DNA of 64,000 nucleotides from Alteromonas sp. BMJM2 (GTDB lineage: Bacteria; Pseudomonadota; Gammaproteobacteria; Enterobacterales; Alteromonadaceae). The notes under the pieces are model-generated. The model was not told the DNA's origin and ran no database searches. It saw only the letters and a list, made by a program, of their open reading frames with translations. The stretch lies in NCBI RefSeq assembly GCF_027257845.1, contig NZ_JAPVOT010000001.1, forward strand, positions 548,923-612,922, read 5' to 3'. Made by a program: the position numbers and the translations under genes. Below are positions 56,401 to 63,949 of the stretch, in pieces (the stretch's first letter is position 1; each line of letters starts with the position of its first letter).

Positions 56401-57755
56401 TAGCCCATACTGCACAAGAAAAAGGGTTAGAAGTTGTTGTAGACCTCGCCAAAGTGCCCATCTCCAAAATTAATTCAGACCCCAACCGTATAAAACAAAT
56501 CCTAAACAACCTATTGAGTAATGCTGTTAAGTTCACTGAGCTCGGTGAATTAAGCATTGAGGCGGAGTTGCTTCCTGCAGAAGATGAAGGGAGTCTGATA
56601 ATGCGCTGCGCTATTAGTGATACGGGGATCGGAATTGAGAAACCTAAATTAGATCGACTTTTTGATGCATTTACCCAGGTTGATGCGTCTACAACCCGTC
56701 GCTACGGAGGGACTGGACTTGGTTTAACGATCACTAAAAAATTGTGCGAGTTATTAGGTGGCGCAATCCACGTAACCAGTGAACTCGGTGAGGGAAGTTG
56801 CTTTATTGTTACCTGCAAAGTTAACAAAGTAAGCGACGCTCAACCAATTGCGCCTCACATAGACACAAGTAATCTTCGCTGCCTAATTGTCGATAAAAGC
56901 CGGGCTTATAGTGCTGCTATCGAAAAGCAATTTACATTGTGGGGTGTCAATACTACAGTCGCCGGGTCGGCTAAAGAGGCCCTTGCACAATGCGAGGAGA
57001 GCTTTGACTGCTCAGAGCCTATAACGACGTTATTTATTGATAAAGACGTGCCCGATATGCCCTTTAATACTTTCTACAATGCGTTGAGAGATGATGAACG
57101 TTTTTGTGATATACGCGTTGTAACAATGACTTCATTAAAGGACATCGACAGCGCTGAAATGAGCAATGCATTAGGTGTTTTTGCTAGTTTCCCCAAACCA
57201 TTATCAACCAACGATTTCAAGAGTGTGCTGGAAAGTAATGCACTTTCGGAAAACTCGCTCAGCACGGGTCGTGAAAATACCTTAGCTCATATAGCAAGCG
57301 CGTCCATTGCTGAAAACGAAACGCTTAATAACGATGAAATAACTACGCCGACATTGTCCAACAATACTCAGGTGTTATTGGTTGAAGATAACGCGATTAA
57401 TCAGATAGTTGCCACTAGCGTAATGGAAAGTGCAGGCTTTCATGTAGATGTCGTAAGCAATGGCAAAGAGGCCCTTGAGTTACTACAAAAATGTGGCGAC
57501 GAAAGGGTGTACTCTCTCGTGGTGATGGACTGTCAAATGCCAGAAATGGACGGTTTTGAGGCGACTAGGCAGATAAGAAGAGGCGTTGGAGGCAAGCAAT
57601 ATCGAGAGGTTCCTATCATTGCAATGACTGCAAATGCTATGAAAAGCGATAAAGATATGTGTTTGCAGGCCGGTATGAATGACTTCCTGACAAAACCCAT
57701 AGAGCACAATATTGTTATTTCTACGATGAAGAAGTGGATAGATAAATCCAATTAA
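53457..57755 (+). CDS. Hybrid two-component sensor kinase with periplasmic beta-propeller
   Basis: A 1432-aa protein. Signal peptide or N-terminal anchor (residues about 8-27); two-component-regulator propeller repeats (about 40-720), many with GNIWIGTWGGGVNKYNP- or GNLWVGTYKNGIYIYN-like blades; a Y_Y_Y domain (about 735-815); one membrane helix (about 824-846); coiled coil; HisKA with H905 in NMSHEIRTP; HATPase (NLLSNAVKF, DTGIGIEK, GGTGLGLTI); a first receiver with D1195 and a pocket of Asp-Lys instead of Asp-Asp (LIVDKS); and a canonical C-terminal receiver with D1358 (MDCQMPEMDG) and TKP Lys. No DNA-binding domain, so output needs a partner. Start is the ATG preceding the signal sequence; the frame runs 58 codons further upstream without signal-like sequence. 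A 21-bp repeat lies inside the propeller. Confidence 0.92.
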   Translation: MTTHHAFFLRALTAIIVFFFFVSSGYPSSSDKLVNEYSIEQLTANDGFVSSEIYSIIQDTQGFLWFGTAENGVMRYDGKKVKLFESNNDVAKGLSHNDAGNLMLDRDGNIWIGTWGGGVNKYNPATGIFQRFSHDPSSANSLSSNRIQSLFHDSAGAIWLGTYNKGLNKYLGDSKFLRVLKDEEEDTGLSHNRVWDIIESDEESLWVATSYGLNLLNKTTLTATHYFPDESNKTATGANEIRSLLLTRSGHFYVATQEGPFLFLPHSETFIPQLTQEGKSLGQVNSMIEDHQGDVWFVSTNGLYRHTGSDNTVEKMDFGYDNGLRIIFEDKTHTKWITSEVHGIFKLSPRRNVKLINSESLVAPNGIELDENGDVLIVNANAEIFKWQVKEQRLEQLSKSVFTSFEGYTQNGVLERPIIIPVEDSIIPVEDSIIPVEDSFTPVEDSITPAKDSVSGVIGTSTLWVAQDDYLAKLNRNTGEIDRIEYPKDDSEYRHFREFRALEVDDEGNLWVGTYKNGIYIYNVRDKTFKHLTQDDGLPHPEIHTIFKARSGNMWVGTGQGVSRWQKGDKSFMAFSAVKQDETLLGSIVEDIHQSTNGDIWIATQSGLNRYLPDTNSFKQFNEQEGLPATVIRSMSDGEEGKLWLTTNKGIFLYDPDEKIATNYTSSNALAGKNYYANSLVKSAQGTLFTSSQRGIEYFSDEREQNVLPDANIVLTEFNIMGEKASTDTALSYITDVHLSYEDYFFSFEFALLEYSSSTKSHFAYKLDGYDEQWIEIGSYNNVSFTHLKGGDYTLRVKALMPNGQWSKRQLALNLHVEKEPWKTWWAYTLYCMLLIGLVFLVIYLRTRLHQTEIIKQKSFVQALEQQVSEKTASLEGQAHQLKSALKDAEEATKLKSEFLANMSHEIRTPINGVIGMLGLLKNSGLNRQQAHRVDIANSSANSLLVLINDILDFSKIEADKLEIESVDFDLRDLIEELAYSIAHTAQEKGLEVVVDLAKVPISKINSDPNRIKQILNNLLSNAVKFTELGELSIEAELLPAEDEGSLIMRCAISDTGIGIEKPKLDRLFDAFTQVDASTTRRYGGTGLGLTITKKLCELLGGAIHVTSELGEGSCFIVTCKVNKVSDAQPIAPHIDTSNLRCLIVDKSRAYSAAIEKQFTLWGVNTTVAGSAKEALAQCEESFDCSEPITTLFIDKDVPDMPFNTFYNALRDDERFCDIRVVTMTSLKDIDSAEMSNALGVFASFPKPLSTNDFKSVLESNALSENSLSTGRENTLAHIASASIAENETLNNDEITTPTLSNNTQVLLVEDNAINQIVATSVMESAGFHVDVVSNGKEALELLQKCGDERVYSLVVMDCQMPEMDGFEATRQIRRGVGGKQYREVPIIAMTANAMKSDKDMCLQAGMNDFLTKPIEHNIVISTMKKWIDKSN
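54711..54815 (+). repeat. In-frame 21-bp tandem repeat, five copies, inside the kinase gene
   Basis: Units of 21 bp begin at 54711, 54732, 54753, 54774 and 54795. Copies 1 and 2 are identical, copy 3 differs by one base, 4 by a few, 5 is degenerate. They encode IIPVEDS, IIPVEDS, IIPVEDS, FTPVEDS, ITPAKDS. The gradient of decay suggests recent expansion by replication slippage. Confidence 0.95.
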
Positions 57756-57857
57756 TTGCTCTTCGAAGTAACCTATTGCCATTGTAATGGGTATCTGAAC
57801 GATTTGATGACTCAGCTATAGCTATCACGTAGATTGCAGTTCAGTCATTACCCAAAC

Positions 57858-59480
57858 TTAACTGTTTGTTAAGATGTTTTTGACCGATTCGTAACGTGAT
57901 AACTGTTCTTTAGATAGTTGAGCAGACTCCAACGTTTCTCTACATGATTTAATAGCTTGCTTCATGTCAGCGGGTAGAGCGTCACGAGACTTTCTAGCAC
58001 GTACGATGGCTTGCAAGTAATTCAATGCAATAGAAGGGTTTTTAGGCATCACTCTAAAGGCTTGCGAGAACGTAGAATAAGACTGCTCTAGATTTCCCCT
58101 TTTATACTCTGCAACGGCAGAGTTATTCAGTGCTTTGGGGCTTAGTGAAATAGCGGTTTTCTCCGCTTGCTCTTGTGCAATATAGCGACACATTAAATCA
58201 TCGCTTTCTTCATTTCTCTTTAAACGATGAGAGAGAGCTTCAAATATTTTCAGTGACTCATCTTTAAGCCCAACCTCATGTAGCGCTTTTGCTCTATCTA
58301 GTAGCGCTTCTGTAGAATGATGTTGTGCTTGGTCGATATGAAAGCCTGATAAGAGCGATTGCGCTTTGGTCACATCATCCTTTAAATAATGTAACCGTGC
58401 ATCCAAGACGTATAACTCGTCATTGAGAGATGCTTTAGGATGAGCCTGTCTCAACTGCTGTAAATAACTTGTAGACTGCTTCACGATTTTATTTATATCT
58501 TCAGGTGCAGAAGTCATCGCGAAATCTACCCCAGCTCTTGCTGCATTTAGATAGATGTCTGGTGTGTCGTGAATTGAGTCACGAGCGTACCGTACAAGCT
58601 GTTTGGCGCTGGTAAATTGGTTTTCATAGTTATGGGTTATACGGGCTAAATTGATGGCTTGCTGGTGACGAGATACTTTTCTTGGCGAAATACGGCAAGC
58701 GAGATTGGTACATTCTAGGGCGTCATCAAAGGCATCGTATTGAATCTTTAACTTTGCAAGTAAATCGTAAGCCGCTAGCTCAGCGTCTGGACGCATCGCC
58801 AGCTGTAAAATTTCTCTTTCTGCGTCATCAAATTCTTTAAGTGCTAACAGGCAGTTTGCAATCCCCAGCTTTGCCCAACTGAAGTCTTGAACGTTTATGA
58901 TTGCGTCGTAAAACGCTAGTGCATCAATAAATCGTTGATTAAGAATTAACAAGTCGCCTTTAATTTTCATTGCTAGCGGAAAATGTTCAGCGTGTTCAGG
59001 CTGAAGCAGGAACTGTTCTACTTCATAAAGCGCTTTTTCATGGTCGTTCTTATCCATGCAGCGATATACACTTCTCAATGCTGCTTTTCTAGAGAGGACT
59101 CGCGATAGTCGCCTATCGAGTTCGTTGACTGAAAACGGCTTTGCTATGAACTCGTCAGGTTGTAATTCGATGATGGCGTGAACAACTTCTGCAGAGGTAT
59201 CTGCGCTCGTGAAGATAAAGGCATTAGTTAATGAGAGCGTGTTTTCAGACTGTAACTGTTCAAGCAGATAGTATCCCCCTTGATCAGAACGCAGGTTGTA
59301 TGAGCAAATTATTGCGTCGTATTCGCGTTCTTGTAACGAAGAAATTGCTGCGGAAGGTCGGTCTACATAGTCCATGTTACTAAACCCAAGCTGCTCAAGC
59401 GCGTAATGGAGATGGCTTTTGGCCAATACCTGATCTTCAGCAATAAGTAATTTAGTATCTTTGGCTAAGCTATATTTCAT
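57858..59480 (-). CDS. Receiver-TPR protein with phosphoacceptor Asp replaced by Ser
   Basis: A 540-aa protein. The N-terminal ~120 residues have the receiver fold: acidic pair E15-D16 (LLIAEDQ), T91 (FIFTSAD) and K114 (IAKPFS) are present, but the phosphoacceptor position in IICSYNLRSDQGG is Ser60 (codon 59301-59303) where CDYNL is usual in this architecture. Helical TPR-like repeats fill residues about 140-500 (DLLILNQRFIDALAFYDAII; AVAEYKRGNLEQSYSTFSQA). No output catalytic or DNA-binding domain. It faces the hybrid kinase gene tail to tail, 102 nt apart, and may be a protein-interaction partner that cannot be phosphorylated in the usual way. Confidence 0.88.
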   Translation of the reverse strand: MKYSLAKDTKLLIAEDQVLAKSHLHYALEQLGFSNMDYVDRPSAAISSLQEREYDAIICSYNLRSDQGGYYLLEQLQSENTLSLTNAFIFTSADTSAEVVHAIIELQPDEFIAKPFSVNELDRRLSRVLSRKAALRSVYRCMDKNDHEKALYEVEQFLLQPEHAEHFPLAMKIKGDLLILNQRFIDALAFYDAIINVQDFSWAKLGIANCLLALKEFDDAEREILQLAMRPDAELAAYDLLAKLKIQYDAFDDALECTNLACRISPRKVSRHQQAINLARITHNYENQFTSAKQLVRYARDSIHDTPDIYLNAARAGVDFAMTSAPEDINKIVKQSTSYLQQLRQAHPKASLNDELYVLDARLHYLKDDVTKAQSLLSGFHIDQAQHHSTEALLDRAKALHEVGLKDESLKIFEALSHRLKRNEESDDLMCRYIAQEQAEKTAISLSPKALNNSAVAEYKRGNLEQSYSTFSQAFRVMPKNPSIALNYLQAIVRARKSRDALPADMKQAIKSCRETLESAQLSKEQLSRYESVKNILTNS

Positions 59481-59992
59481 ATTCCTGCCACATAGTTAAT
59501 TTTAAAAACACCCATTAAAAAGCGTTTTACGATAAGCGTTAAAAGACAGTGGGCAACGACAATGATTTCCCTATAACCCTCACTATAGCTTTTTATCGGC
59601 ACAGATGCTCGAAAATTGACCTTTATGAATTCTACTCTCAAACAGTTAGCTTTAAATAAGATATCTTTCACAAAGATAGTTTTTTAACCGAGTACTTTTA
59701 AGCCATGCGTTTTGAAAACAAGTCACTATAAGCATACAGAATTAGCTGTGATTGGTATCTGTACACTTCTAGCATTGATGATAGTGTCTTGAAGTAACAC
59801 AGTTGCTTGTCATCGTATGATGCTCTGCTAATGGTTTTAGCTAAAAAGATCTTGTTCATCCCACCGCTTTAATCAGTTGATTGCTAGTGTTATCTCAAAT
59901 TTTTAGATGCGCCATTTGTCATTTTAGATGGGCCAGTGAGTAGTTTAAAAGCAACGATAAACAAAGATGTCGACAAAAATAAGGAAGTTATT
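59481..59992. other. Intergenic region, 512 bp
   Basis: Divergent region between the receiver-TPR gene (minus) and a TonB-like lipoprotein gene (plus). AT-rich with no clear promoter, hairpin or small gene; a 64-codon minus-strand frame overlapping the start of the receiver-TPR gene is not supported. AAGGAAG at its right end is the ribosome binding site of the lipoprotein gene. Confidence 0.4.
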
Positions 59993-60472
59993 ATGCGCTA
60001 TTTAACCGTAGGTTGTTTTGTTTTGGCTTTGACGGCCTGTCAAAGTACACAGGTCCCACCTCAGGAAGGGACTAAAAACAGTGCTAAACAAGTCGCAAGC
60101 GAAGAAAAGTCAGACGTAATCAACCGAATTACACCGCTTTACCCGGTTGCTGCGGCTAAAGCAGGGGAAATGAGGTGTGCAACAATTGATTATGTGATCA
60201 CACCATCCCTTGAAATAGAAAAAATGACAGTGATTGATGCGACAGCGAAGCATTTTGTTCAAGAAGCAATGAATGTTATTCCTAAGTGGGGTTGGTCTAA
60301 CCTTGACGAAGGCGTAATTACTGGGCCATTGTTGATGAGAACTCGATTTGAATTCTGCCTCAAAAATGGTGAGGGGAATTGCACGGAAGAAGCCGTGAAT
60401 AAACGCACGTCATGCCGTGGAGATGATACAATGTTTGTTGTTGGATCAAGAGTAAAACGGTACAGTTTCTAA
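59993..60472 (+). CDS. Lipoprotein with TonB C-terminal-like domain
   Basis: A 159-aa protein with lipobox LTAC (residues about 13-16) and a Ser/Gln/Lys-rich linker. NRITPLYPVAAAKAGEMRCA followed by IDYVITPSLEIEKMTVIDAT and IPKWGW follows the TonB C-terminal domain pattern (P-x-YP-x-A-x-x-G ... KW). There is no TonB-type inner-membrane helix, so this is a lipidated TonB-like protein rather than a classical energy transducer. Two Cys near the C-terminus may form a disulfide. Start 59993 has AAGGAAG 5 nt upstream; a longer frame begins at 59936. Confidence 0.78.
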   Translation: MRYLTVGCFVLALTACQSTQVPPQEGTKNSAKQVASEEKSDVINRITPLYPVAAAKAGEMRCATIDYVITPSLEIEKMTVIDATAKHFVQEAMNVIPKWGWSNLDEGVITGPLLMRTRFEFCLKNGEGNCTEEAVNKRTSCRGDDTMFVVGSRVKRYSF

Positions 60473-60600
60473 CCATCATTTTAATAAGCTGTTAGAGACG
60501 ATATTGTGTTTGCTTGAAGGGCCACGCACACTGCATTGCACAGTAACTTCAGTACAAGTGAGGCGTTAACAGCCTACCTTCACTTGTGCTGAGCCATCTT

Positions 60601-60864
60601 TCACTTACGCCTTAACACTTCAAACTCTTGTTCAATAATTTCTTCTCTTTCGTGTATAGGTTTCAGTTGTTCTTCAAAGGCGTCATTCGGTTGCATGGGT
60701 GTTAAAAAACCTGCTGCAATAAATCTACAGTTGTTTTGTACTTCTTCAGTGCAATAATCAGTATTTAACTCGTCAACTTTCGCCTGATGCTGAGCATTTG
60801 AACAACCGCTTAAAAAGCAAATTCCAAGGATTGTGAGCAGGGCTGAATTTGCCTTGATTGGCAT
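60601..60864 (-). CDS. Small lipoprotein of unknown function
   Basis: An 87-aa protein with signal and lipobox LSGC (ILGICFLSGCSNAQ). The rest is acidic and helical (AFEEQLKPIHEREEIIEQEF) with two further Cys. I do not recognise the family. The start giving a normal signal peptide length is 60864; the frame continues to 60903. Convergent with the TonB-like lipoprotein gene. Confidence 0.6.
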   Translation of the reverse strand: MPIKANSALLTILGICFLSGCSNAQHQAKVDELNTDYCTEEVQNNCRFIAAGFLTPMQPNDAFEEQLKPIHEREEIIEQEFEVLRRK

Positions 60865-61017
60865 ATTTCTACAGATTAATTCTACACTGTGATTTGCGAC
60901 CATACTGGTAAGTACCCCTTTTGCAAACTTTCTTAATTAAAGTTATCACATTAGTTCTGAGTTGTAACTTATCCAAATGAGTCACGCGCTAGCAGGTGTG
61001 TTTAAAGGTGAGGCTAA

Positions 61018-61138
61018 TGTCGCTGTGGCTCGGCTTGAGGTTATTGAATAGTCGGAATTTATGAGGTGTTGGAAATATAAAGGATGGTGGACGCTACTGT
61101 GGCTCGCTTTGAGGTTGTTGAACCATCGAGTCTTATGA
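61018..61138 (-). repeat. Degenerate tandem repeat with a tRNA-Val 3'-end fragment
   Basis: TGGTGGACGCTACTG at 61085-61099 is identical to the last 15 nt (complement) of the adjacent tRNA-Val genes and then diverges. GTGGCTCG.CTTGAGGTT.TTGAA occurs twice in imperfect form (about 61023-61051 and 61099-61125). No complete tRNA can be folded here. It looks like decayed remains of a tRNA-end duplication or an integration scar. Confidence 0.6.
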
Positions 61139-61161
61139 CAATTTAGGGATAGAAGAGAAAG

Positions 61162-61237
61162 TGGTGGACGCTACTGGGCTTGAACCAGTGACCCTCGCCT
61201 TGTAAGGGCGATGCTCTCCCAACTGAGCTAAGCGTCC
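61162..61237 (-). tRNA. tRNA-Val (TAC)
   Basis: 76 nt; on the minus strand GGACGC...GCGTCCACCA with encoded CCA. The anticodon stem CGCCC/GGGCG-type pairing encloses a loop with TAC at positions 34-36. Third of three tandem copies in transcription order. Confidence 0.97.
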
Positions 61238-61264
61238 GGCATAAATGAATTGGAAAAAAGGAGA

Positions 61265-61340
61265 TGGTGGACGCTACTGGGCTTGAACCAGTGACCCTCG
61301 CCTTGTAAGGGCGATGCTCTCCCAACTGAGCTAAGCGTCC
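61265..61340 (-). tRNA. tRNA-Val (TAC)
   Basis: 76 nt, identical to the copies at 61162 and 61375; anticodon TAC, encoded CCA. Middle of the cluster. Confidence 0.97.
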
Positions 61341-61374
61341 ATCTGTATTTCGCAATTCTAACAACAAGCAAGAG

Positions 61375-61450
61375 TGGTGGACGCTACTGGGCTTGAACCA
61401 GTGACCCTCGCCTTGTAAGGGCGATGCTCTCCCAACTGAGCTAAGCGTCC
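61375..61450 (-). tRNA. tRNA-Val (TAC)
   Basis: 76 nt, identical to the other two copies; anticodon TAC, encoded CCA. Promoter-proximal member of the cluster. Confidence 0.97.
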
Positions 61451-61899
61451 GTCTTGTTTGTTTACTTGCCTGGGCAAGTGGGGCGGTATTATAGAGTTGC
61501 TCGTGATAGTGTCAACAATAAAATTAAAGAAAATTACCGTATGCGCGAAAATTAAACATTTTGCTGGCTTTTTATATAAATTGATGAAAAACGCATCGTT
61601 TTTTGCGAGGTGTTTTCTTCTTAGCCTCCTTACAGCCTCAAATAGAGGGGCAACGCAAACAATTATTAAATGACATTCTCTACTGAGGTGAGTGTCTGTC
61701 CATTTTGCTCGCTTAACGAATACGAGTGTCTGTCCGTTACACTCCGTTACACTCATATATTTTCCATGATTGTTATAGCTACATGTTGAATGTCACCTGA
61801 ATATTAAATACTGCAGAGTGAATGAAGCGGCTTTTGTCGTAACACTTACGCTGGTAGAATAAGGGCAAATAAGTTCTAAATTAACTATAGAGAGTATTC
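61451..61899. other. Intergenic region, 449 bp, tRNA-Val cluster to gltX
   Basis: Left part: leader and promoter of the tRNA-Val cluster. Right part: a direct repeat GAGTGTCTGTCC at 61690-61701 and 61724-61735, with CGTTACACTC at 61735-61744 and 61745-61754. TAGAAT at about 61854 may be a gltX -10 but has no good -35. No gene supported. Confidence 0.5.
61488..61515 (-). promoter_or_regulatory. Sigma-70 promoter of the tRNA-Val cluster
   Basis: On the minus strand TTGACA (complement of 61510-61515), 16-nt spacer, TATAAT (complement of 61488-61493), followed by a GC-rich CCGCCCC discriminator typical of stringently controlled stable-RNA promoters. A hairpin (ACTTGCC 61464-61470 with GGCAAGT 61473-61479) lies in the short leader. 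Confidence 0.88.
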
Positions 61900-63309
61900 A
61901 TGTCGGTTGTAACACGATTTGCACCTAGCCCAACGGGGTATCTTCATGTTGGGGGCGCACGCACAGCGCTGTATTCTTGGCTTTATGCGAAAAGCAAAGG
62001 CGGTGAGTTTGTACTTCGTATAGAAGATACAGATATTGAACGTTCTACTGAAGAAGCTAAACAAGCAATCTTAGACGGCATGCAGTGGCTTGGTTTAACT
62101 TGGGATACAGGCCCGGTTTATCAAACAGAGCGTTTTGACCGATATAAAGAGCTCATTCAAAAGTTACTAAACGAAGGTAAAGCCTATAAGTGTTTTATGA
62201 GTTCAGAAGAACTTGATGCCATCCGCGAAGCACAAAAAGAAAAAGGTGAAAAACCTCGCTACCCTGGAACATGGCGCGATAGAACAGACCACCCAGAAGG
62301 GCAACCGTTCGTTATTCGCTTTAAAAATCCGCAGGAAGGGTCTGTTGTGATAAAAGATCACGTCCGCGGCACCATAGAAATCAGTAACGGTGAACTTGAC
62401 GACCTTGTCATTCAGCGTACTGACGGAACGCCAACTTACAACTTCTGTGTTGTTGTAGACGATTGGGATATGGGTATTACTCACGTTGTGCGTGGCGAAG
62501 ACCATATCAATAATACTCCGCGTCAAATTAATATTCTTCACGCACTAGGCGCACCTATTCCTGAATACGCTCACGTATCTATGATACTTGGCGATGATGG
62601 TAAGAAATTGTCAAAGCGTCATGGCGCAGTTAGCGTAATGCAGTATCGCGATGATGGCTTTTTACCACAGGCGGTGTTGAACTACCTTGTTAGGTTAGGT
62701 TGGTCGCACGGCGACCAAGAAGTATTTACTCTTGATGAAATGATTGAGCACTTTAGCCTAGATGGAATAGGGCAGTCTGCTTCCGCATTTAACACAGAGA
62801 AACTTATTTGGTTGAATCAGCACTACATTAAGTCTATGCCAGCAAGTGACGTTGCTGCTCATGCAAAATGGCATTTTGATCAGTTGAATGTGGATGTAAC
62901 CGCAGGTCCTTCTCTTGAATCGGTTATTGCTATACAAGCCGACCGCGTGAAGACGCTCAAAGAGCTGGCGGAGATCTCGACGTACTTTTATCAGGATTAT
63001 GATGAATTTGACGCCAACGCCGCGAAAAAGCATCTTCGTCCAGTGGCGAGAGGGCCATTAGAGTTGGTGAAAGATAAGCTATTAGCACTTGAGGAGTGGA
63101 CGCCAGCAAGTATTCAAGCTGCGATAAATGCCACAGCAGAAGAACTTGATGTTGGTATGGGAAAGGTAGGCATGCCGCTACGTGTAGCTTCCACAGGTAG
63201 TGGTAATTCACCCTCGCTAGACGTGACATTAAACCTGCTCTCAAAAGAGAAAGTTGGTGAGAGAATCGACAAAGCGCTTACTTTTATAGCAAACAGAGAA
63301 AATTCATAA
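61900..63309 (+). CDS. gltX: Glutamyl-tRNA synthetase
   Basis: Charges tRNA-Glu; tRNA-Glu also feeds tetrapyrrole synthesis. Class I synthetase: HIGH-type motif in [18 protein letters not shown] and KMSKS-type KKLSKRHG, plus [19 protein letters not shown] in the catalytic domain and a C-terminal helical anticodon-binding domain. 469 aa (E. coli 471). Its own substrate tRNA-Glu genes lie 331 bp downstream. Confidence 0.97.
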   Translation: MSVVTRFAPSPTGYLHVGGARTALYSWLYAKSKGGEFVLRIEDTDIERSTEEAKQAILDGMQWLGLTWDTGPVYQTERFDRYKELIQKLLNEGKAYKCFMSSEELDAIREAQKEKGEKPRYPGTWRDRTDHPEGQPFVIRFKNPQEGSVVIKDHVRGTIEISNGELDDLVIQRTDGTPTYNFCVVVDDWDMGITHVVRGEDHINNTPRQINILHALGAPIPEYAHVSMILGDDGKKLSKRHGAVSVMQYRDDGFLPQAVLNYLVRLGWSHGDQEVFTLDEMIEHFSLDGIGQSASAFNTEKLIWLNQHYIKSMPASDVAAHAKWHFDQLNVDVTAGPSLESVIAIQADRVKTLKELAEISTYFYQDYDEFDANAAKKHLRPVARGPLELVKDKLLALEEWTPASIQAAINATAEELDVGMGKVGMPLRVASTGSGNSPSLDVTLNLLSKEKVGERIDKALTFIANRENS

Positions 63310-63317
63310 AAAAACCG

Positions 63318-63346
63318 TTGACATGGCAGGGGGGGATGCCTAGAAT
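63318..63346 (+). promoter_or_regulatory. Sigma-70 promoter of the tRNA-Ala/Glu cluster
   Basis: TTGACA (63318-63323), 17-nt spacer, TAGAAT (63341-63346), followed by GC-rich GCGCCCCGC, the discriminator expected of a stringently controlled stable-RNA promoter. Starts 9 nt after the gltX stop. Confidence 0.88.
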
Positions 63347-63394
63347 GCGCCCCGCTGTCACGGAACAGTCATATTAAATTGACTACGACACGAC

Positions 63395-63470
63395 GGGGCC
63401 ATAGCTCAGCTGGGAGAGCGCCTGCATGGCATGCAGGAGGTCGGCGGTTCGATCCCGCCTGGCTCCACCA
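63395..63470 (+). tRNA. tRNA-Ala (GGC)
   Basis: 76 nt from GGGGCC to CCA (encoded). Anticodon stem CCTGC/GCAGG encloses the loop ATGGCAT, anticodon GGC. First of a cluster with tRNA-Glu. Confidence 0.97.
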
Positions 63471-63639
63471 AGTTGCACATCGTGCCTAGCATGATAGAGA
63501 GAATATCTTGTAACTTAATAGGCTATCTGAGAGCTCGGATTGAGTGTAATCAGTTGCGACAATATCTCATTACATCGTTGTTTATTTAGTGAATCTACGG
63601 TGTAACTGATTCAAACGACTACGTTTGAAAAGATTTATT

Positions 63640-63715
63640 GTCCCCTTCGTCTAGAGGCCTAGGACACCGCCCTTTCACGGCGGTAACAGGGGTTCGAATC
63701 CCCTAGGGGACGCCA
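63640..63715 (+). tRNA. tRNA-Glu (TTC)
   Basis: 76 nt, GTCCCC to GCCA, encoded CCA. Anticodon stem CCGCC/GGCGG encloses the loop CTTTCAC, anticodon TTC. Substrate of the gltX product just upstream. Confidence 0.97.
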
Positions 63716-63832
63716 TATAATCGCGTCACGGTCGGTCAATACCGTGAAATAGGCTGGAGTTAATATATTTAGCTTCTGACTGAAAGTTTGGTAAGGAAAA
63801 GGTCGCTCAGTTCGCTGGCTCACTTCGCCTTA

Positions 63833-63874
63833 CTGAAAATCTCGAAAGCGTAGCTTTCGAAAGAAGATTTTCAG
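63833..63874 (+). repeat. 42-nt nested hairpin abutting the second tRNA-Glu
   Basis: CTGAAAATCT (63833-63842) pairs with AGATTTTCAG (63865-63874), and inside it CGAAAGC (63843-63849) pairs with GCTTTCG (63853-63859). The outer arm ends on the first base of the second tRNA-Glu, so the structure is next to its 5' end and may be a processing signal. Confidence 0.85.
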
Positions 63875-63949
63875 TCCCCTTCGTCTAGAGGCCTAGGACA
63901 CCGCCCTTTCACGGCGGTAACAGGGGTTCGAATCCCCTAGGGGACGCCA
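63874..63949 (+). tRNA. tRNA-Glu (TTC)
   Basis: 76 nt and identical to the copy at 63640; anticodon TTC. Part of a 234-bp tandem unit. Confidence 0.97.

Noticed and set aside
61143..61756. Two minus-strand open frames spanning the tRNA-Val cluster, sharing a repeated peptide
   Set aside because: They are readings through identical tRNA genes; the repeated peptide is only the tRNA sequence translated.
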